DNA of 64,000 nucleotides, from NCBI RefSeq assembly GCF_018918285.1, contig NZ_JAHLQF010000003.1:558001-622000 (forward strand), given 5' to 3'. This DNA is from Clostridium mobile (GTDB lineage: Bacteria > Bacillota > Clostridia > Clostridiales > Clostridiaceae). Of the stretch, positions 9,101-17,989 are shown piece after piece; position 1 is the stretch's first letter, and every line of letters starts with the position of its first letter. The notes below the pieces were generated by a model. That model was not told the DNA's origin, ran no database searches, and saw nothing but the letters and a program-made list of their open reading frames with translations. The position numbers and the translations under genes are program-made.

Positions 9101-9626
9101 CCTTTACCCAGAAGTATATGAAGAATATATAAAATATATAGAGAGATACGGAAATTTAAGTCATATGGGAAGTGATGTGTTTTTCCACGGTCTTAGTGAA
9201 GGGGAAACTAGTGAAATAGAAATAGGGGAAGGTAAGAAACTAATTGTAAAACTATTACAAATTGGTAAGCTAAATAATAATGGTAAAAGAACTTTAGTAT
9301 TTGAGGTTAATGGAAATAGAAGAGAAATAGAAGTAGAAGAAAAGTCTAATAAAATGTCAAATTTTAATAAAAAAGAGGATGTTAAGTTTGCTGATAAAAA
9401 CGATAACCTTCAAATTGGATCTAGCATACCAGGAACTATTGTAAAAATATTAGTAAAAGATGGAGATATAATAAATGAAGGAGATAGCATAGCTATTGTA
9501 GAAGCAATGAAAATGGAAACTAATATAGTAGCTACAACAAAAGGTATGGTAGAAAAAATTTATGTAAAGGAAGGAGAAATTGTGAAAGCTTCACAGCTTA
9601 TAACAAAATTATCATCTGAATATTAA
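6180..9626 (+). CDS. pyc: Pyruvate carboxylase
   Basis: Biotin-dependent anaplerotic enzyme: pyruvate + bicarbonate + ATP gives oxaloacetate. The 1148 residues are full length and in the usual order. The biotin carboxylase domain (about 1-450) has the ATP-grasp glycine loop KASAGGGGRGM and EMNPRVQVEHT. The carboxyltransferase domain (about 530-800) starts with DTTMRDAHQS and carries the metal site HLHTHD. The C-terminal biotinyl domain has EAMKMET, with the biotinylated Lys at residue 1111. ATG follows AAAGGGG. Monocistronic, with a strong terminator after it. Supplies oxaloacetate for aspartate and the partial TCA cycle of clostridia. Confidence 0.98.
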   Translation: MVKKFKRVLVANRGEIAIRVFRACQELGIRTVAIYSNEDKCSLFRTKADESYEIGKNKGPVEAYLSIDEIIDLAVKKGVDAIHPGYGFLSENPEFARKCMEAGIEFIGPTSEMMEYLGDKINSKIIAKKVGVPTIPGVEKAINTEGEAIDIANICGYPVMIKASAGGGGRGMRIVRDEKELLNAFRNAKEEAKKAFGIDSLFIEKYLEGPKHIEVQVLGDKHGNIVHLHERDCSIQRRHQKVIEYAPAFSISEEKRRAICEDALKIAKSVGYVNAGTVEFLVDKYGNHYFIEMNPRVQVEHTITEMITGIDIVQTQILIAQGYALDSDAIGIKAQEYIQTRGYAIQCRITTEDPMNNFAPDTGRIDVYRSGSGFGIRLDGGSGFTGAIISPYYDSLLVKTTAWSRSFKDAGRKAIRSIKELTVSGVKTNVDFIINVLNHPTFLNGECTTTFINDNPELFDISPKADKELRLLKFIGEKVVNETHGIKPSFDVPVVPKISMDSDLRGTKQILEEEGAEGLVKWIKDQKKLLVTDTTMRDAHQSLMATRLRTKDMVKISKAQSILAKDLFSMEMWGGATFDVAYRFLKEDPWERLEKIREKVPNILLQMLIRGSNGVGYKNYPDNVIKSFIKESANNGIDVFRVFDSLNWIKGMEVPIEEILKAGKVVEACVCYTGDILDSTRDKYSLQYYVNKAKEIEKSGAHILAIKDMSALLKPYAASKLIKALKEEISIPIHLHTHDTTGNGVATILMAADAGVDIVDTAFSSMSGLTSQPALNSIAAALENTERDTGLQLEELQRISDYWSAVRPVYAQFESGLKSGSAEIYKYEIPGGQYSNLKPQIESFGLGHRFNEVKEMYRKVNQMLGDIVKVTPSSKMVGDLAIFMVKNDLTPENIYKKGEGMAFPDSVVAYFKGMMGQPEGGFPKELQRLVLKGEKSINVRPGELLPDEDFDGIRNYIKEKYNKDINDKEILSYALYPEVYEEYIKYIERYGNLSHMGSDVFFHGLSEGETSEIEIGEGKKLIVKLLQIGKLNNNGKRTLVFEVNGNRREIEVEEKSNKMSNFNKKEDVKFADKNDNLQIGSSIPGTIVKILVKDGDIINEGDSIAIVEAMKMETNIVATTKGMVEKIYVKEGEIVKASQLITKLSSEY

Positions 9627-9656
9627 AATTCATATATTGTGTAAGTTTCAGTTTAT

Positions 9657-9706
9657 AAATAGACATGTAATCAATAATAGATTACATGTCTATTTAGTTT
9701 TTTGAA
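9657..9706 (+). terminator. Terminator of pyc
   Basis: A 15-base stem (AATAGACATGTAATC with its complement) around a 7-base loop, then TTAGTTTTTT. Confidence 0.85.
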
Positions 9707-9769
9707 TATTAATTTTTAAATAGTATAAATTAATAATAATCACTTGATAAAGAGAAGGAGTAGATTATT

Positions 9770-9988
9770 ATGAAAGTATGTCCACTTTGTAATAAACTTG
9801 ATAGTATAGATTATTATTGCATTATATGCCATGGTGTAATGGTAGATAAGGGAAGAGTGGAAGAATATATAGATCCCTATGGACCTCAACTACCTATAAT
9901 GGATAATGAGGATGGTTGCCTACATTTATATGAATGCTCTATTTGTAATAAACTAGAGAGGAAAAGGATAGATAAGGTAAATATGTAG
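9770..9988 (+). CDS. Small zinc-ribbon-like protein of unknown function
   Basis: A 72-residue cytosolic protein with three cysteine knuckles: CPLC (4, 7), CIIC (17, 20) and CSIC (56, 59), plus Cys 50. The first two pairs could make one zinc ribbon. The middle contains an acidic VEEYIDPYGP segment, which I associate with an uncharacterised family common in clostridia. AAGGAG precedes the ATG. It stands alone between pyc and a nucleotidyltransferase-fold gene. No enzymatic motif is visible, so I assign no function. Confidence 0.75.
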   Translation: MKVCPLCNKLDSIDYYCIICHGVMVDKGRVEEYIDPYGPQLPIMDNEDGCLHLYECSICNKLERKRIDKVNM

Positions 9989-10115
9989 TGTAATATTGCA
10001 TTAAATGAAGGAAAACATTCATTTTTCACAAAAACTCTATTGTATATACTATCGATAATATTATATAATAGAATTTAATTTAGGTTGGTAAAAATTTTAT
10101 AAGGGGGAAAGGCTA

Positions 10116-11012
10116 ATGGAAAAGACCATAATACAATATCAGAAGGCTTTCAATGGTCTTGTAGATAAGTTAAAGGCTAATAATTCAGTTCTTGCTGTGA
10201 TGGTTTTCGGTTCAGTTGTTACCGGTGATTTGTGGGATAAGTCAGATATAGATCTTTTTGTAATTGTAAATGAAAAAGTATCTAACATAAAAAACATATA
10301 TACAGAAGAAAAAGGGGTTCCTGTACATATAAAGTTGATGAGCAAATCTAAATTCAGTCAAATGTATGATGAAGACTTAAAAGGGGGCTATATGCATAGA
10401 ATATTTGCTTCATCGAGGCTTGTATTTTCAAAGGACTCTGAAATAACTTACACTTATGATAATGGTAGATATTATCCTGACCTAGATAGAGAGAGATGGA
10501 ATATGGTTTATCTAGGGAATTTATTAAAGAGCATTGGTGTGTGTAAAAAATATCTTTGCAATAATGGTATATATACAGCTTATTCATCTTCAATAAAAAC
10601 TGCTGAAGAGTATGCAAAATTATATGTAAATTCAGTAGGATACATGATAAGCAAAGACGCTATGATCATGGCTGTTAATTTAAATGATAAATTTAAAGAA
10701 AAAGTAGATAAGTTATTTTTTGATAAAGAAGAAGTAAAAAATGCAATAGAAGACTTGATAAAATACGTTGAAGAAAATATAGATTTAAACTTAAAAAACT
10801 TAGCTTCTATACTATTAGAGTATATGAGAGAAAAAGATGCACTTTTAAGTGGAGAGGATATAAAAAAGTCTGTATTATTTAATAACTTTGATATACACAT
10901 AGAAGAGATATTAGAAAAATTATGTGAAAAAGATATATTAAAAAAGGATACAAGGGATTATAAAACCTCAGATGGAAAAGTTTTATTTAAAGAAAATGTT
11001 TATTTTGCATAA
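10116..11012 (+). CDS. Nucleotidyltransferase-fold protein, substrate unknown
   Basis: A 298-residue cytosolic protein. The N-terminal part has the polymerase-beta-like minimal nucleotidyltransferase signature: FGSVVTG (about residues 31-37) followed by SDIDLF, with candidate metal-binding acids Asp 44 and Asp 46. This is the pattern seen in aminoglycoside nucleotidyltransferases, MNT toxin components and other transferases. The rest is helical, and the end resembles a small winged-helix (ILEKLCEKDILKKD). No HEPN partner gene is next to it, so a MNT/HEPN toxin pair is not supported. Start ATG follows AAGGGGG. Confidence 0.8.
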   Translation: MEKTIIQYQKAFNGLVDKLKANNSVLAVMVFGSVVTGDLWDKSDIDLFVIVNEKVSNIKNIYTEEKGVPVHIKLMSKSKFSQMYDEDLKGGYMHRIFASSRLVFSKDSEITYTYDNGRYYPDLDRERWNMVYLGNLLKSIGVCKKYLCNNGIYTAYSSSIKTAEEYAKLYVNSVGYMISKDAMIMAVNLNDKFKEKVDKLFFDKEEVKNAIEDLIKYVEENIDLNLKNLASILLEYMREKDALLSGEDIKKSVLFNNFDIHIEEILEKLCEKDILKKDTRDYKTSDGKVLFKENVYFA

Positions 11013-11016
11013 TTAC

Positions 11017-11056
11017 CAAGAGCTGCTTTTAAAAGTGGCTCTTTTGTTTTGTTTAG
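11017..11056 (+). terminator. Terminator after the nucleotidyltransferase gene
   Basis: Inverted repeat AAGAGC-TGC-TTTT/AAAA-GTG-GCTCTT with some wobble pairs, then TTGTTTTGTTT. Confidence 0.7.
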
Positions 11057-11060
11057 AAAT

Positions 11061-11104
11061 ATATACGAATATTATATAAGTGTGCTTTATCATAATTCGG
11101 TATA
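11061..11104. promoter_or_regulatory. Possible inverted PurBox-like pair upstream of purL
   Basis: ATATACGAATATT (11061-11073) and, in inverse orientation, TATACCGAATTAT (complement of 11092-11104) are separated by about 18 bases. The Bacillus PurR target is two inverted AWWWCCGAACWWT boxes about 16-17 bases apart. Each site here has two mismatches, so this is tentative. No purine riboswitch was found in this leader. Confidence 0.3.
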
Positions 11105-11243
11105 ATTAAGTACAATATAAAAATATTTTTTAAAATTATTCGTAAAAACCCTTTTATTAAGATTTGTTTTATATTATAATAATGTTGAAAATACATTTTA
11201 TTAATAATTTAAAATATATAAAAAACTGTAGGAGTGATTTTGA

Positions 11244-14200
11244 GTGAATAATAAAATTAGAACTCTCTTTGTTGAAAAAAAAGAAGGCTTTGCTTTAGAA
11301 GGGGAACATTTGCTACAGGATTTAAGAAATAACTTAAATATAAAAGGAATAAGCAATATTAGAGTAATAAATCGTTATGATATTAGTGGTGTTAATGATG
11401 AAGAATATGAAGTAGGGAAAAAATTAGTTTTTTCAGAGAGAAATGTAGATAATATTTATGATGAGAAATTTCCCTTTAAGGAAGAAGATAGAGTATTTTC
11501 TGTAAGATATCTTCCAGGACAATTTGATCAAAGGGCGGACTCTGCTCTTCAGTGCATGCAGCTTTTAATTGGGAAAGAAATTCAGATTTTAAGTTCAAAG
11601 GTTATAGTATTAAGTGGAGATATAAGTGAGGAAGAATTTATAAAAATCAAGAATTACTATATAAATTCAGTTGATTCAGGGGAGATTTCATTAAAAAAGC
11701 CAGAGGAATTGACTTTATGGACTGAACCTGCAAAAGATATTAAAATTTTAGATGGATTTATACATATAAAAGAAGAGGAATTATCATGTCTATTAGAGGC
11801 AGAAGGATTTGCTATGAGTATAGAGGATTTAAAATTTGTCCAAAGCTATTTTAGGGACGAAGAAAAAAGAAATCCTACTATTACTGAAATGAAAGTTATA
11901 GATACTTATTGGTCAGATCATTGCCGTCATACTACCTTTCAGACAATTTTCAATGATATTACCATAAAAGATGGACATTATTCTAGTGCAATAAAAGAAA
12001 CATATGAAGAATATTTACAATGTAGAAAAGATGTTTACCAAGATAATTATAAACCTATGTGTTTAATGGATTTAGCCACCATAGGAATGAAGGAATTAAG
12101 AAAAACAGGAATGTTAGAAGATTTAGATGTATCAGATGAAATAAATGCTTGCAGCATTAATATAAAAGTAGATGTAGATGGTACTTACGAAGATTGGTTA
12201 TTGATGTTTAAAAATGAAACTCATAATCATCCAACAGAAATAGAACCTTTTGGAGGAGCAGCTACTTGTGTTGGAGGAGCTATTAGAGACCCACTCTCTG
12301 GAAGAGCTTATGTTTATCAAGCTATGAGAGTTACTGGTAGTGGAGATCCTAGAACTAAAGTGGAAAACACAATAGAAGGAAAGCTTTCTCAAAGAAAAAT
12401 TACTATAGGAGCTGCCAATGGTTATTCCTCTTATGGAAATCAAATAGGGTTACCAGCAGGTCAAGTGACAGAAATATATGATGAAGGATATATAGCAAAG
12501 AGAATGGAAATAGGAGCGGTAATTGCTGCTGCACCAAAAGAAAATGTAGTTAGAAAGAAACCGGTAAAAGGGGACTTGATAATTTTATTAGGAGGTAGAA
12601 CTGGACGAGATGGCTGTGGAGGAGCTACAGGTTCTTCTAAAGAACATACAGAAGAGTCCATAAAGAATTGTAGTTCTGAAGTTCAAAAAGGTAATGCTCC
12701 AATGGAAAGAAAAATTCAAAGATTATTTAGAAATCCAGAGGTTAGTAGAATTATAAAAAAATGCAATGACTTCGGAGCAGGTGGGGTTTCTGTAGCAATT
12801 GGGGAGCTTTGTGAAGGATTAAATATAAACCTTGATTTAGTACCTAAAAAATATCATGGTCTTGATGGTACAGAATTAGCTATTTCAGAATCCCAAGAAA
12901 GAATGGCAGTAGTTGTAGCAAAAGAAAATGTAGAAAAGTTTCTAATATATTCTAAAGAAGAAAATTTAGAAGCTACTGTAGTAGCAGAAGTTACTGATGA
13001 CAATAGACTAAAAATGAGCTGGCGTGGGAAATGTATAGTTGATTTAAGCAGAAAATTTATAGATACAAATGGAGTAACAGGAGTTATTGACGTAGAAGTT
13101 AATTCTCCAAATAGGGAGGAAAACTTCTTTACAAAGATTAAAAAAGATAGAATAAGTGGAGATATTAAAAAAGATTGGATAAATCTTTTAAGTGATTTAA
13201 ATATTTGTAGCCAAAGAGGTTTAGTGGAACGTTTTGACTCTACCATTGGAGGGGGAACAGTGTTAATGCCTTTTGGTGGGAAATATCAAAGAACACCAGC
13301 GGAAGGTATGGTAGCAAAAATACCACTATTAGAAGGGAAGACTAATACTGGATCCATAATGACTTTCGGTTTTAACCCAAGACTTTCAAAGTGGAGCCCA
13401 TTCCATGGAGCTACTTACGCTGTAATTGAATCCTTAACTAAAATAGTGTGCTGTGGAGGAAATTATAAGTCTACAAGGTTAACTTTCCAAGAGTATTTTG
13501 AAAAATTAAATGTGGATGCTGAAAAGTGGGGCAAGCCTTTTACAGCATTATTAGGAGCGCTAAAAGTTCAAAGGGAATTTAAAATAGCTGCCATAGGTGG
13601 TAAAGACAGTATGTCTGGAACATTTAAAGATTTAGACGTTCCTCCTACATTAGTATCCTTTGGAGTAAGTACTTTGGATATAAAAAATGCTATATCTCCA
13701 GAGTTTAAAGAAACAGGAAGTGTAATAGTTCTCTTACCACATATAAGAAAAGAGCATGATATGCCTGATTTTAAAGGATTAAAGAAAAATTATTCTAAGG
13801 TTACCCAATTAATAGATAGGGGTCTTGTGCTATCTGCATCAAGCGTGAAGTATGGAGGATTGGCAGAAGCATTAAGTAAAATGGCTTTTGGAAATGAAAT
13901 AGGTTTCAATTTCATCACTAAAATCAAGGGAGAGGAATTGTTTGAACCTCAATATGGATCTATAGTATTAGAATTAAGGGATTTAGAAAATATAGATGAA
14001 TTGTTTGAAGATGTAGAATTTAAAATATTAGGAAAAACCATAGATGAATTTAAAATTAAACTAATGGAAGAGGAAATTGATTTAAAGGAAGTATTAAAAG
14101 CATATGAAGAACCACTTGAAGATATATTCCCTACAAAAGGAAAGGAATATAAGAACTCTATAGAAGAAAAACTTTATAATAAAGGTTCAAAAATTTCACC

Positions 14201-15014
14201 TATGATTAAAGTCCCAAAACCAAGAGTCTTTATTCCAGTATTCCCGGGCACAAATTGTGAATATGATTCATCCAGAGCCTTCAAAAAAGCTGGTGCAGAA
14301 GTTTCTACTTTTGTATTTAGAAATGCAAGCTCGATGGATGTTGAAGAATCCATAAAAGAAATGGTAAAAAATATTCAAAAGTCAAATATTATTATGCTTC
14401 CAGGGGGATTCAGTGCTGGAGATGAGCCAGATGGTTCAGGAAAGTTTATAGCTACGGTATTTAGAAATCCAAGAATTAAGGAAAGTGTATTGGAATTATT
14501 AAAAAATAGAGATGGATTAATGCTAGGAATATGCAACGGCTTCCAAGCTTTAATAAAATTAGGATTAGTACCTTATGGAGAAATTGTAGATATAGAAGAG
14601 AACTCGCCAACCCTTACTTACAATGGTATTGGAAGGCACGTATCTCAAATGGTGACCACTAAGGTTGTTTCTAATCTTTCACCATGGCTTTCTAAGGTGA
14701 AAGTTGGAGATATGCATACTATTCCAGTATCCCATGGGGAGGGCAGATTTGTAGCTAATATGGATGTGGCAAAAGAACTTTTAGAAAAGGGACAGATAGC
14801 AACACAATATGTAGATTTTCAAGGAAATCCTACTTATGATATAAGATTTAACCCAAATGGATCTTTATATGCGGTTGAAGGATTGACTAGCCCAGATGGA
14901 AGAATTCTTGGAAAGATGGGGCACTCCGAAAGAAAGGGAGAACATGTTGGTAAAAATATATTAGGAGAAAAGGATCAGCTTATTTTTGAAGCTGGAGTAG
15001 AATATTTTAAATAG
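11244..15014 (+). CDS. purL: Phosphoribosylformylglycinamidine synthase, single-chain
   Basis: Fourth step of purine synthesis: FGAR + glutamine + ATP gives FGAM. The 1256-residue single polypeptide carries both the synthetase and glutaminase parts, unlike the split PurS/PurL/PurQ of Bacillus. Synthetase landmarks: SDHCRHTTF and a repeated AIRS-type fold with NETHNHPT. The C-terminal glutaminase starts near PVFPGTNCEYD and shows LGICNGFQ (nucleophile Cys) and SHGEGRF (His/Glu). The length and motifs fit the clostridial FGAM synthase type. The start is GTG with GGAG nine bases upstream. First gene of the pur run, 11 bases before purE. Confidence 0.97.
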   Translation: MNNKIRTLFVEKKEGFALEGEHLLQDLRNNLNIKGISNIRVINRYDISGVNDEEYEVGKKLVFSERNVDNIYDEKFPFKEEDRVFSVRYLPGQFDQRADSALQCMQLLIGKEIQILSSKVIVLSGDISEEEFIKIKNYYINSVDSGEISLKKPEELTLWTEPAKDIKILDGFIHIKEEELSCLLEAEGFAMSIEDLKFVQSYFRDEEKRNPTITEMKVIDTYWSDHCRHTTFQTIFNDITIKDGHYSSAIKETYEEYLQCRKDVYQDNYKPMCLMDLATIGMKELRKTGMLEDLDVSDEINACSINIKVDVDGTYEDWLLMFKNETHNHPTEIEPFGGAATCVGGAIRDPLSGRAYVYQAMRVTGSGDPRTKVENTIEGKLSQRKITIGAANGYSSYGNQIGLPAGQVTEIYDEGYIAKRMEIGAVIAAAPKENVVRKKPVKGDLIILLGGRTGRDGCGGATGSSKEHTEESIKNCSSEVQKGNAPMERKIQRLFRNPEVSRIIKKCNDFGAGGVSVAIGELCEGLNINLDLVPKKYHGLDGTELAISESQERMAVVVAKENVEKFLIYSKEENLEATVVAEVTDDNRLKMSWRGKCIVDLSRKFIDTNGVTGVIDVEVNSPNREENFFTKIKKDRISGDIKKDWINLLSDLNICSQRGLVERFDSTIGGGTVLMPFGGKYQRTPAEGMVAKIPLLEGKTNTGSIMTFGFNPRLSKWSPFHGATYAVIESLTKIVCCGGNYKSTRLTFQEYFEKLNVDAEKWGKPFTALLGALKVQREFKIAAIGGKDSMSGTFKDLDVPPTLVSFGVSTLDIKNAISPEFKETGSVIVLLPHIRKEHDMPDFKGLKKNYSKVTQLIDRGLVLSASSVKYGGLAEALSKMAFGNEIGFNFITKIKGEELFEPQYGSIVLELRDLENIDELFEDVEFKILGKTIDEFKIKLMEEEIDLKEVLKAYEEPLEDIFPTKGKEYKNSIEEKLYNKGSKISPMIKVPKPRVFIPVFPGTNCEYDSSRAFKKAGAEVSTFVFRNASSMDVEESIKEMVKNIQKSNIIMLPGGFSAGDEPDGSGKFIATVFRNPRIKESVLELLKNRDGLMLGICNGFQALIKLGLVPYGEIVDIEENSPTLTYNGIGRHVSQMVTTKVVSNLSPWLSKVKVGDMHTIPVSHGEGRFVANMDVAKELLEKGQIATQYVDFQGNPTYDIRFNPNGSLYAVEGLTSPDGRILGKMGHSERKGEHVGKNILGEKDQLIFEAGVEYFK

Positions 15015-15025
15015 GAGGAAAAGTC

Positions 15026-15505
15026 ATGAAGGTTGGGATTATTTTTGGAAGTAAATCAGATATTAATAAAATGAAGGGAGCGGCAGATGCTCTAAAAGAA
15101 TTTGATGTTCAGTACAAAGCTTATATTTTATCCGCTCATAGAGTTCCGGAAAAGTTAAGCGAAACTATTGTAGAAATGGAGAAAGAAGGGGTAGAGGTAA
15201 TTATAGCTGGAGCAGGACTGGCTGCTCATCTACCAGGGGTTATTGCTTCACAGACTATTTTGCCTGTTATAGGGGTTCCAATAAAGGCAGCGCTAGATGG
15301 AATGGATTCTCTTTTATCCATTGTTCAAATGCCTAAATCCATACCAGTGGCTACGGTAGCCATAGATAATAGCTATAATGCTGGCATGTTAGCAGTTGAA
15401 ATTTTATCAATTAAATATAGCGATTTAAAAGAAAAGTTAAAAACTTATAGAAAAAATATGAAGAAAAAATTTATAGAAGAAAATTGTGAAGGTATTGAAC
15501 TATAG
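15026..15505 (+). CDS. purE: N5-carboxyaminoimidazole ribonucleotide mutase / AIR carboxylase
   Basis: Converts N5-CAIR (class I) or AIR plus CO2 (class II) to CAIR. The 159 residues have FGSKSD near the N-terminus, SAHRVPE, and GAGLAAHLPG, where most class I enzymes have GAGGAAHLPG. PVIGVP and DSLLSIVQMP look class I. No purK is present nearby, so the source of N5-CAIR is not shown by this window. AGGAGG precedes the ATG. Tightly spaced after purL. Confidence 0.95.
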   Translation: MKVGIIFGSKSDINKMKGAADALKEFDVQYKAYILSAHRVPEKLSETIVEMEKEGVEVIIAGAGLAAHLPGVIASQTILPVIGVPIKAALDGMDSLLSIVQMPKSIPVATVAIDNSYNAGMLAVEILSIKYSDLKEKLKTYRKNMKKKFIEENCEGIEL

Positions 15506-15564
15506 AAGAAAAAATAAAAAGGTATTGAATTGTAAAAAATTTAAAATGAGAGAGGAAAGATGAT

Positions 15565-16971
15565 ATGTTCCTTGAAGATGATAAATTTAAAGATGAATGT
15601 GGAGTTTTTGGAATATACTCAAAGGATAATTTAGATGTGGCAACCATTACTTATTATGGTCTTTATGCTCTTCAACATAGGGGACAGGAAAGCGGTGGCA
15701 TAGCAGTTTCCAATATGAAAGATATTAAGATGGAAAAAGGAATGGGATTGGTTAGTGAAATGTTCGATGAAAATAAGTTGAAAAAATTAAAGGGGAATAT
15801 TGCTATTGGACATGTTAGATATTCTACTACAGGTTCAAGTAACATTAACAATGCTCAACCTTTGTTAAGTGAATTCAAATTAGGATCTCTTGCCATAGCT
15901 CACAATGGAAATTTAGTAAATTCCGATGTGATTAGAGATTTATTAGAGGATGCAGGATGTGTTTTCCAAACTGCTATAGATTCAGAAGTTGTAATTAATT
16001 TAATAGCAAGAGCATATAAAAAAGGAATTGAAAAAGCATTGTTAGAGGCAGTTCAAGCAGTAAAAGGCTCTTATGCCATGGTAATTTTAACAGAGAATAA
16101 ATTAATAGGAGTAAGGGATCCTTATGGAATTCGCCCACTGTGTATAGGAAAAATTGGGGACAGTTATATTTTATCCTCTGAAAGTTGTGCATTAGATTCT
16201 GTTGGAGGAGAATTTATAAGGGATGTGGAGCCAGGAGAAATGGTAGTAATTGATGATGGTGGATTAAAATCAATTAAATACCAAGAAAAAACCAATTGTA
16301 AAACCTGTGCTTTTGAATATATATACTTTGCAAGACCGGATAGTAATATAGATGGTATCGATGTTTATCAATCAAGAATTAATGCAGGACATGAACTATA
16401 TAAAGAATATCCAGTGGAAGCGGACATTGTTATAGGAGTACCGGATTCTGGTTTGGTGGCTGCTATGGGATTTTCAAAAGCTTCAGGAATACCTTATGGT
16501 ATGGGATTTATAAAAAATAGGTATGTGGGAAGAACTTTCATAGCTCCATCTCAGGAGATGAGAGAGAAGGCCGTTTTTGTAAAATTAAATGCTTTAAAAG
16601 TGAATATTCAAGGAAAGAGAGTAGTTTTAGTAGATGATTCCATAGTTAGAGGTACTACTAGTAGAAAGTTAATTGAACTACTGAAAAAAGCAGGTGCTAA
16701 GGAAGTGCATTTTAGGGTTGCTGCACCGGTGGTGGAATATCCTTGTTATTTTGGGATAGACACACCATATAGAGATGGACTTATAGGAGCGCAAATGAGT
16801 GTAGAACAAATAAAAGATGAGCTTGGATGCGACTCATTAGGATATTTAAGTATTGAAGGACTATTAAATGCCCTAGGAAAAGATAAGGGGTTCTGTCTTG
16901 GATGTTTTGATGGCATATATCCAGTATCGGCACCTTTAGAAGTATCAAAAGAGCGCCTTGAAGGAAGGTAG
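15565..16971 (+). CDS. purF: Amidophosphoribosyltransferase
   Basis: Committed step of purine synthesis: PRPP + glutamine gives phosphoribosylamine. The 468-residue protein starts with an 11-residue propeptide that would be cleaved to expose Cys 12 (DECGVFG), the glutaminase nucleophile. The PRPP motif VVLVDDSIVRGTT lies in the C-terminal half. Cysteines in NCKTCAFEY and CLGCFDG match those that hold the oxygen-sensitive 4Fe-4S cluster of the Bacillus-type enzyme. Usually feedback-inhibited by purine nucleotides. 60 bases separate it from purE, the position where many clostridia have purC. Confidence 0.97.
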   Translation: MFLEDDKFKDECGVFGIYSKDNLDVATITYYGLYALQHRGQESGGIAVSNMKDIKMEKGMGLVSEMFDENKLKKLKGNIAIGHVRYSTTGSSNINNAQPLLSEFKLGSLAIAHNGNLVNSDVIRDLLEDAGCVFQTAIDSEVVINLIARAYKKGIEKALLEAVQAVKGSYAMVILTENKLIGVRDPYGIRPLCIGKIGDSYILSSESCALDSVGGEFIRDVEPGEMVVIDDGGLKSIKYQEKTNCKTCAFEYIYFARPDSNIDGIDVYQSRINAGHELYKEYPVEADIVIGVPDSGLVAAMGFSKASGIPYGMGFIKNRYVGRTFIAPSQEMREKAVFVKLNALKVNIQGKRVVLVDDSIVRGTTSRKLIELLKKAGAKEVHFRVAAPVVEYPCYFGIDTPYRDGLIGAQMSVEQIKDELGCDSLGYLSIEGLLNALGKDKGFCLGCFDGIYPVSAPLEVSKERLEGR

Positions 16972-16981
16972 GTAATTAATT

Positions 16982-17989
16982 ATGAATAGTATGTATAGCC
17001 AAAGTGGAGTAAATATTGAAGAGGGGTATAAATCCGTATCCTTATATAAAAAACATACGGAGAGGACTCTAATACCAGGAGTATTAAATGGACTTGGTAG
17101 CTTTGCTGCCATGTTTGAATTAAATAAATTTAAAAAATACAATAATCCAGTATTAGTATCTGGTACCGATGGAGTAGGTACAAAATTAGATATAGTTTTT
17201 AGACTACAAAAATACGATACAATTGGAATTGATGCAGTGGCAATGTGTGTCAATGATATATTGTGCCATGGTGCTGAGCCAATATTCTTTTTAGACTATT
17301 TAGCCTGTGGTAAATTAAAGGCTGAGGTGGCAGCGGATTTTGTAAAAGGTGTAACGGATGGATGTTTTCAGGCTGGTTGTGCTTTAGTAGGAGGAGAAAC
17401 CGCTGAAATGCCAGGGTTTTATAGAAATGGAGAATATGATATTGCAGGCTTTGCGGTAGGTGTAGTGGAAAAAGAAGATATAATAGACGGAAGCAGTATT
17501 AAGGAGGGGGATGTACTTATAGGAATAGAATCCTCGGGAGTACATTCCAATGGATTTTCTCTAGTGCGCAAGCTAATTCCGGATTTAACTATTGATTTTA
17601 ACGGTAGAAGTATAGGAGAAGTATTATTAACACCTACTAAGATTTATGTTAAACCTATAATAAAATTAATTAATAGTTTTAAAATAAAGGGTATGGCACA
17701 TATTACTGGAGGAGGATTTTATGAAAATATTCCTAGAATGTTTAAAGAAAATTTAACAGCAGTAATTCGCAAAGAAAATTTAGTTATCCACCCAATTTTT
17801 AAATACATTCAATCTCTAGGGGTTTCAGAGGGAGAAATGTTTAACACATTTAATATGGGGATAGGCTTTGTGTTATGTGTGGAAAAAGAGAGTGTTAGTG
17901 ATATAATAAATTTCTTAAACAATGAGGGGTTAAATGCTTGGGAAATAGGCCATGTTGAAGCTGGAGGAGAAGGAGTATGTATAAAATAG
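16982..17989 (+). CDS. purM: Phosphoribosylformylglycinamidine cyclo-ligase (AIR synthetase)
   Basis: Closes the imidazole ring: FGAM + ATP gives AIR. The 335 residues are a normal length. Typical motifs are SGTDGVGTKLD, GAEPIFFLDY and GGETAEMPG. Start ATG is 11 bases after the purF stop, with a GGAAGGTAGG ribosome site in the end of purF. Its last 13 bases overlap purN, which suggests translational coupling. Confidence 0.97.
   Translation: MNSMYSQSGVNIEEGYKSVSLYKKHTERTLIPGVLNGLGSFAAMFELNKFKKYNNPVLVSGTDGVGTKLDIVFRLQKYDTIGIDAVAMCVNDILCHGAEPIFFLDYLACGKLKAEVAADFVKGVTDGCFQAGCALVGGETAEMPGFYRNGEYDIAGFAVGVVEKEDIIDGSSIKEGDVLIGIESSGVHSNGFSLVRKLIPDLTIDFNGRSIGEVLLTPTKIYVKPIIKLINSFKIKGMAHITGGGFYENIPRMFKENLTAVIRKENLVIHPIFKYIQSLGVSEGEMFNTFNMGIGFVLCVEKESVSDIINFLNNEGLNAWEIGHVEAGGEGVCIK

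Noticed and set aside
10116-11012. MNT/HEPN toxin-antitoxin pair
   Set aside because: No HEPN-like frame is adjacent; the nucleotidyltransferase stands alone.
11013-11243. Purine riboswitch ahead of purL
   Set aside because: Looked for the conserved loops (for example the GTTTCTACC-type element) and did not find them.
12854-13246. Minus-strand frames opposite purL and several other genes
   Set aside because: All lie fully within strong, conserved genes on the other strand and have unlikely composition (Ser/Leu/Phe-rich).
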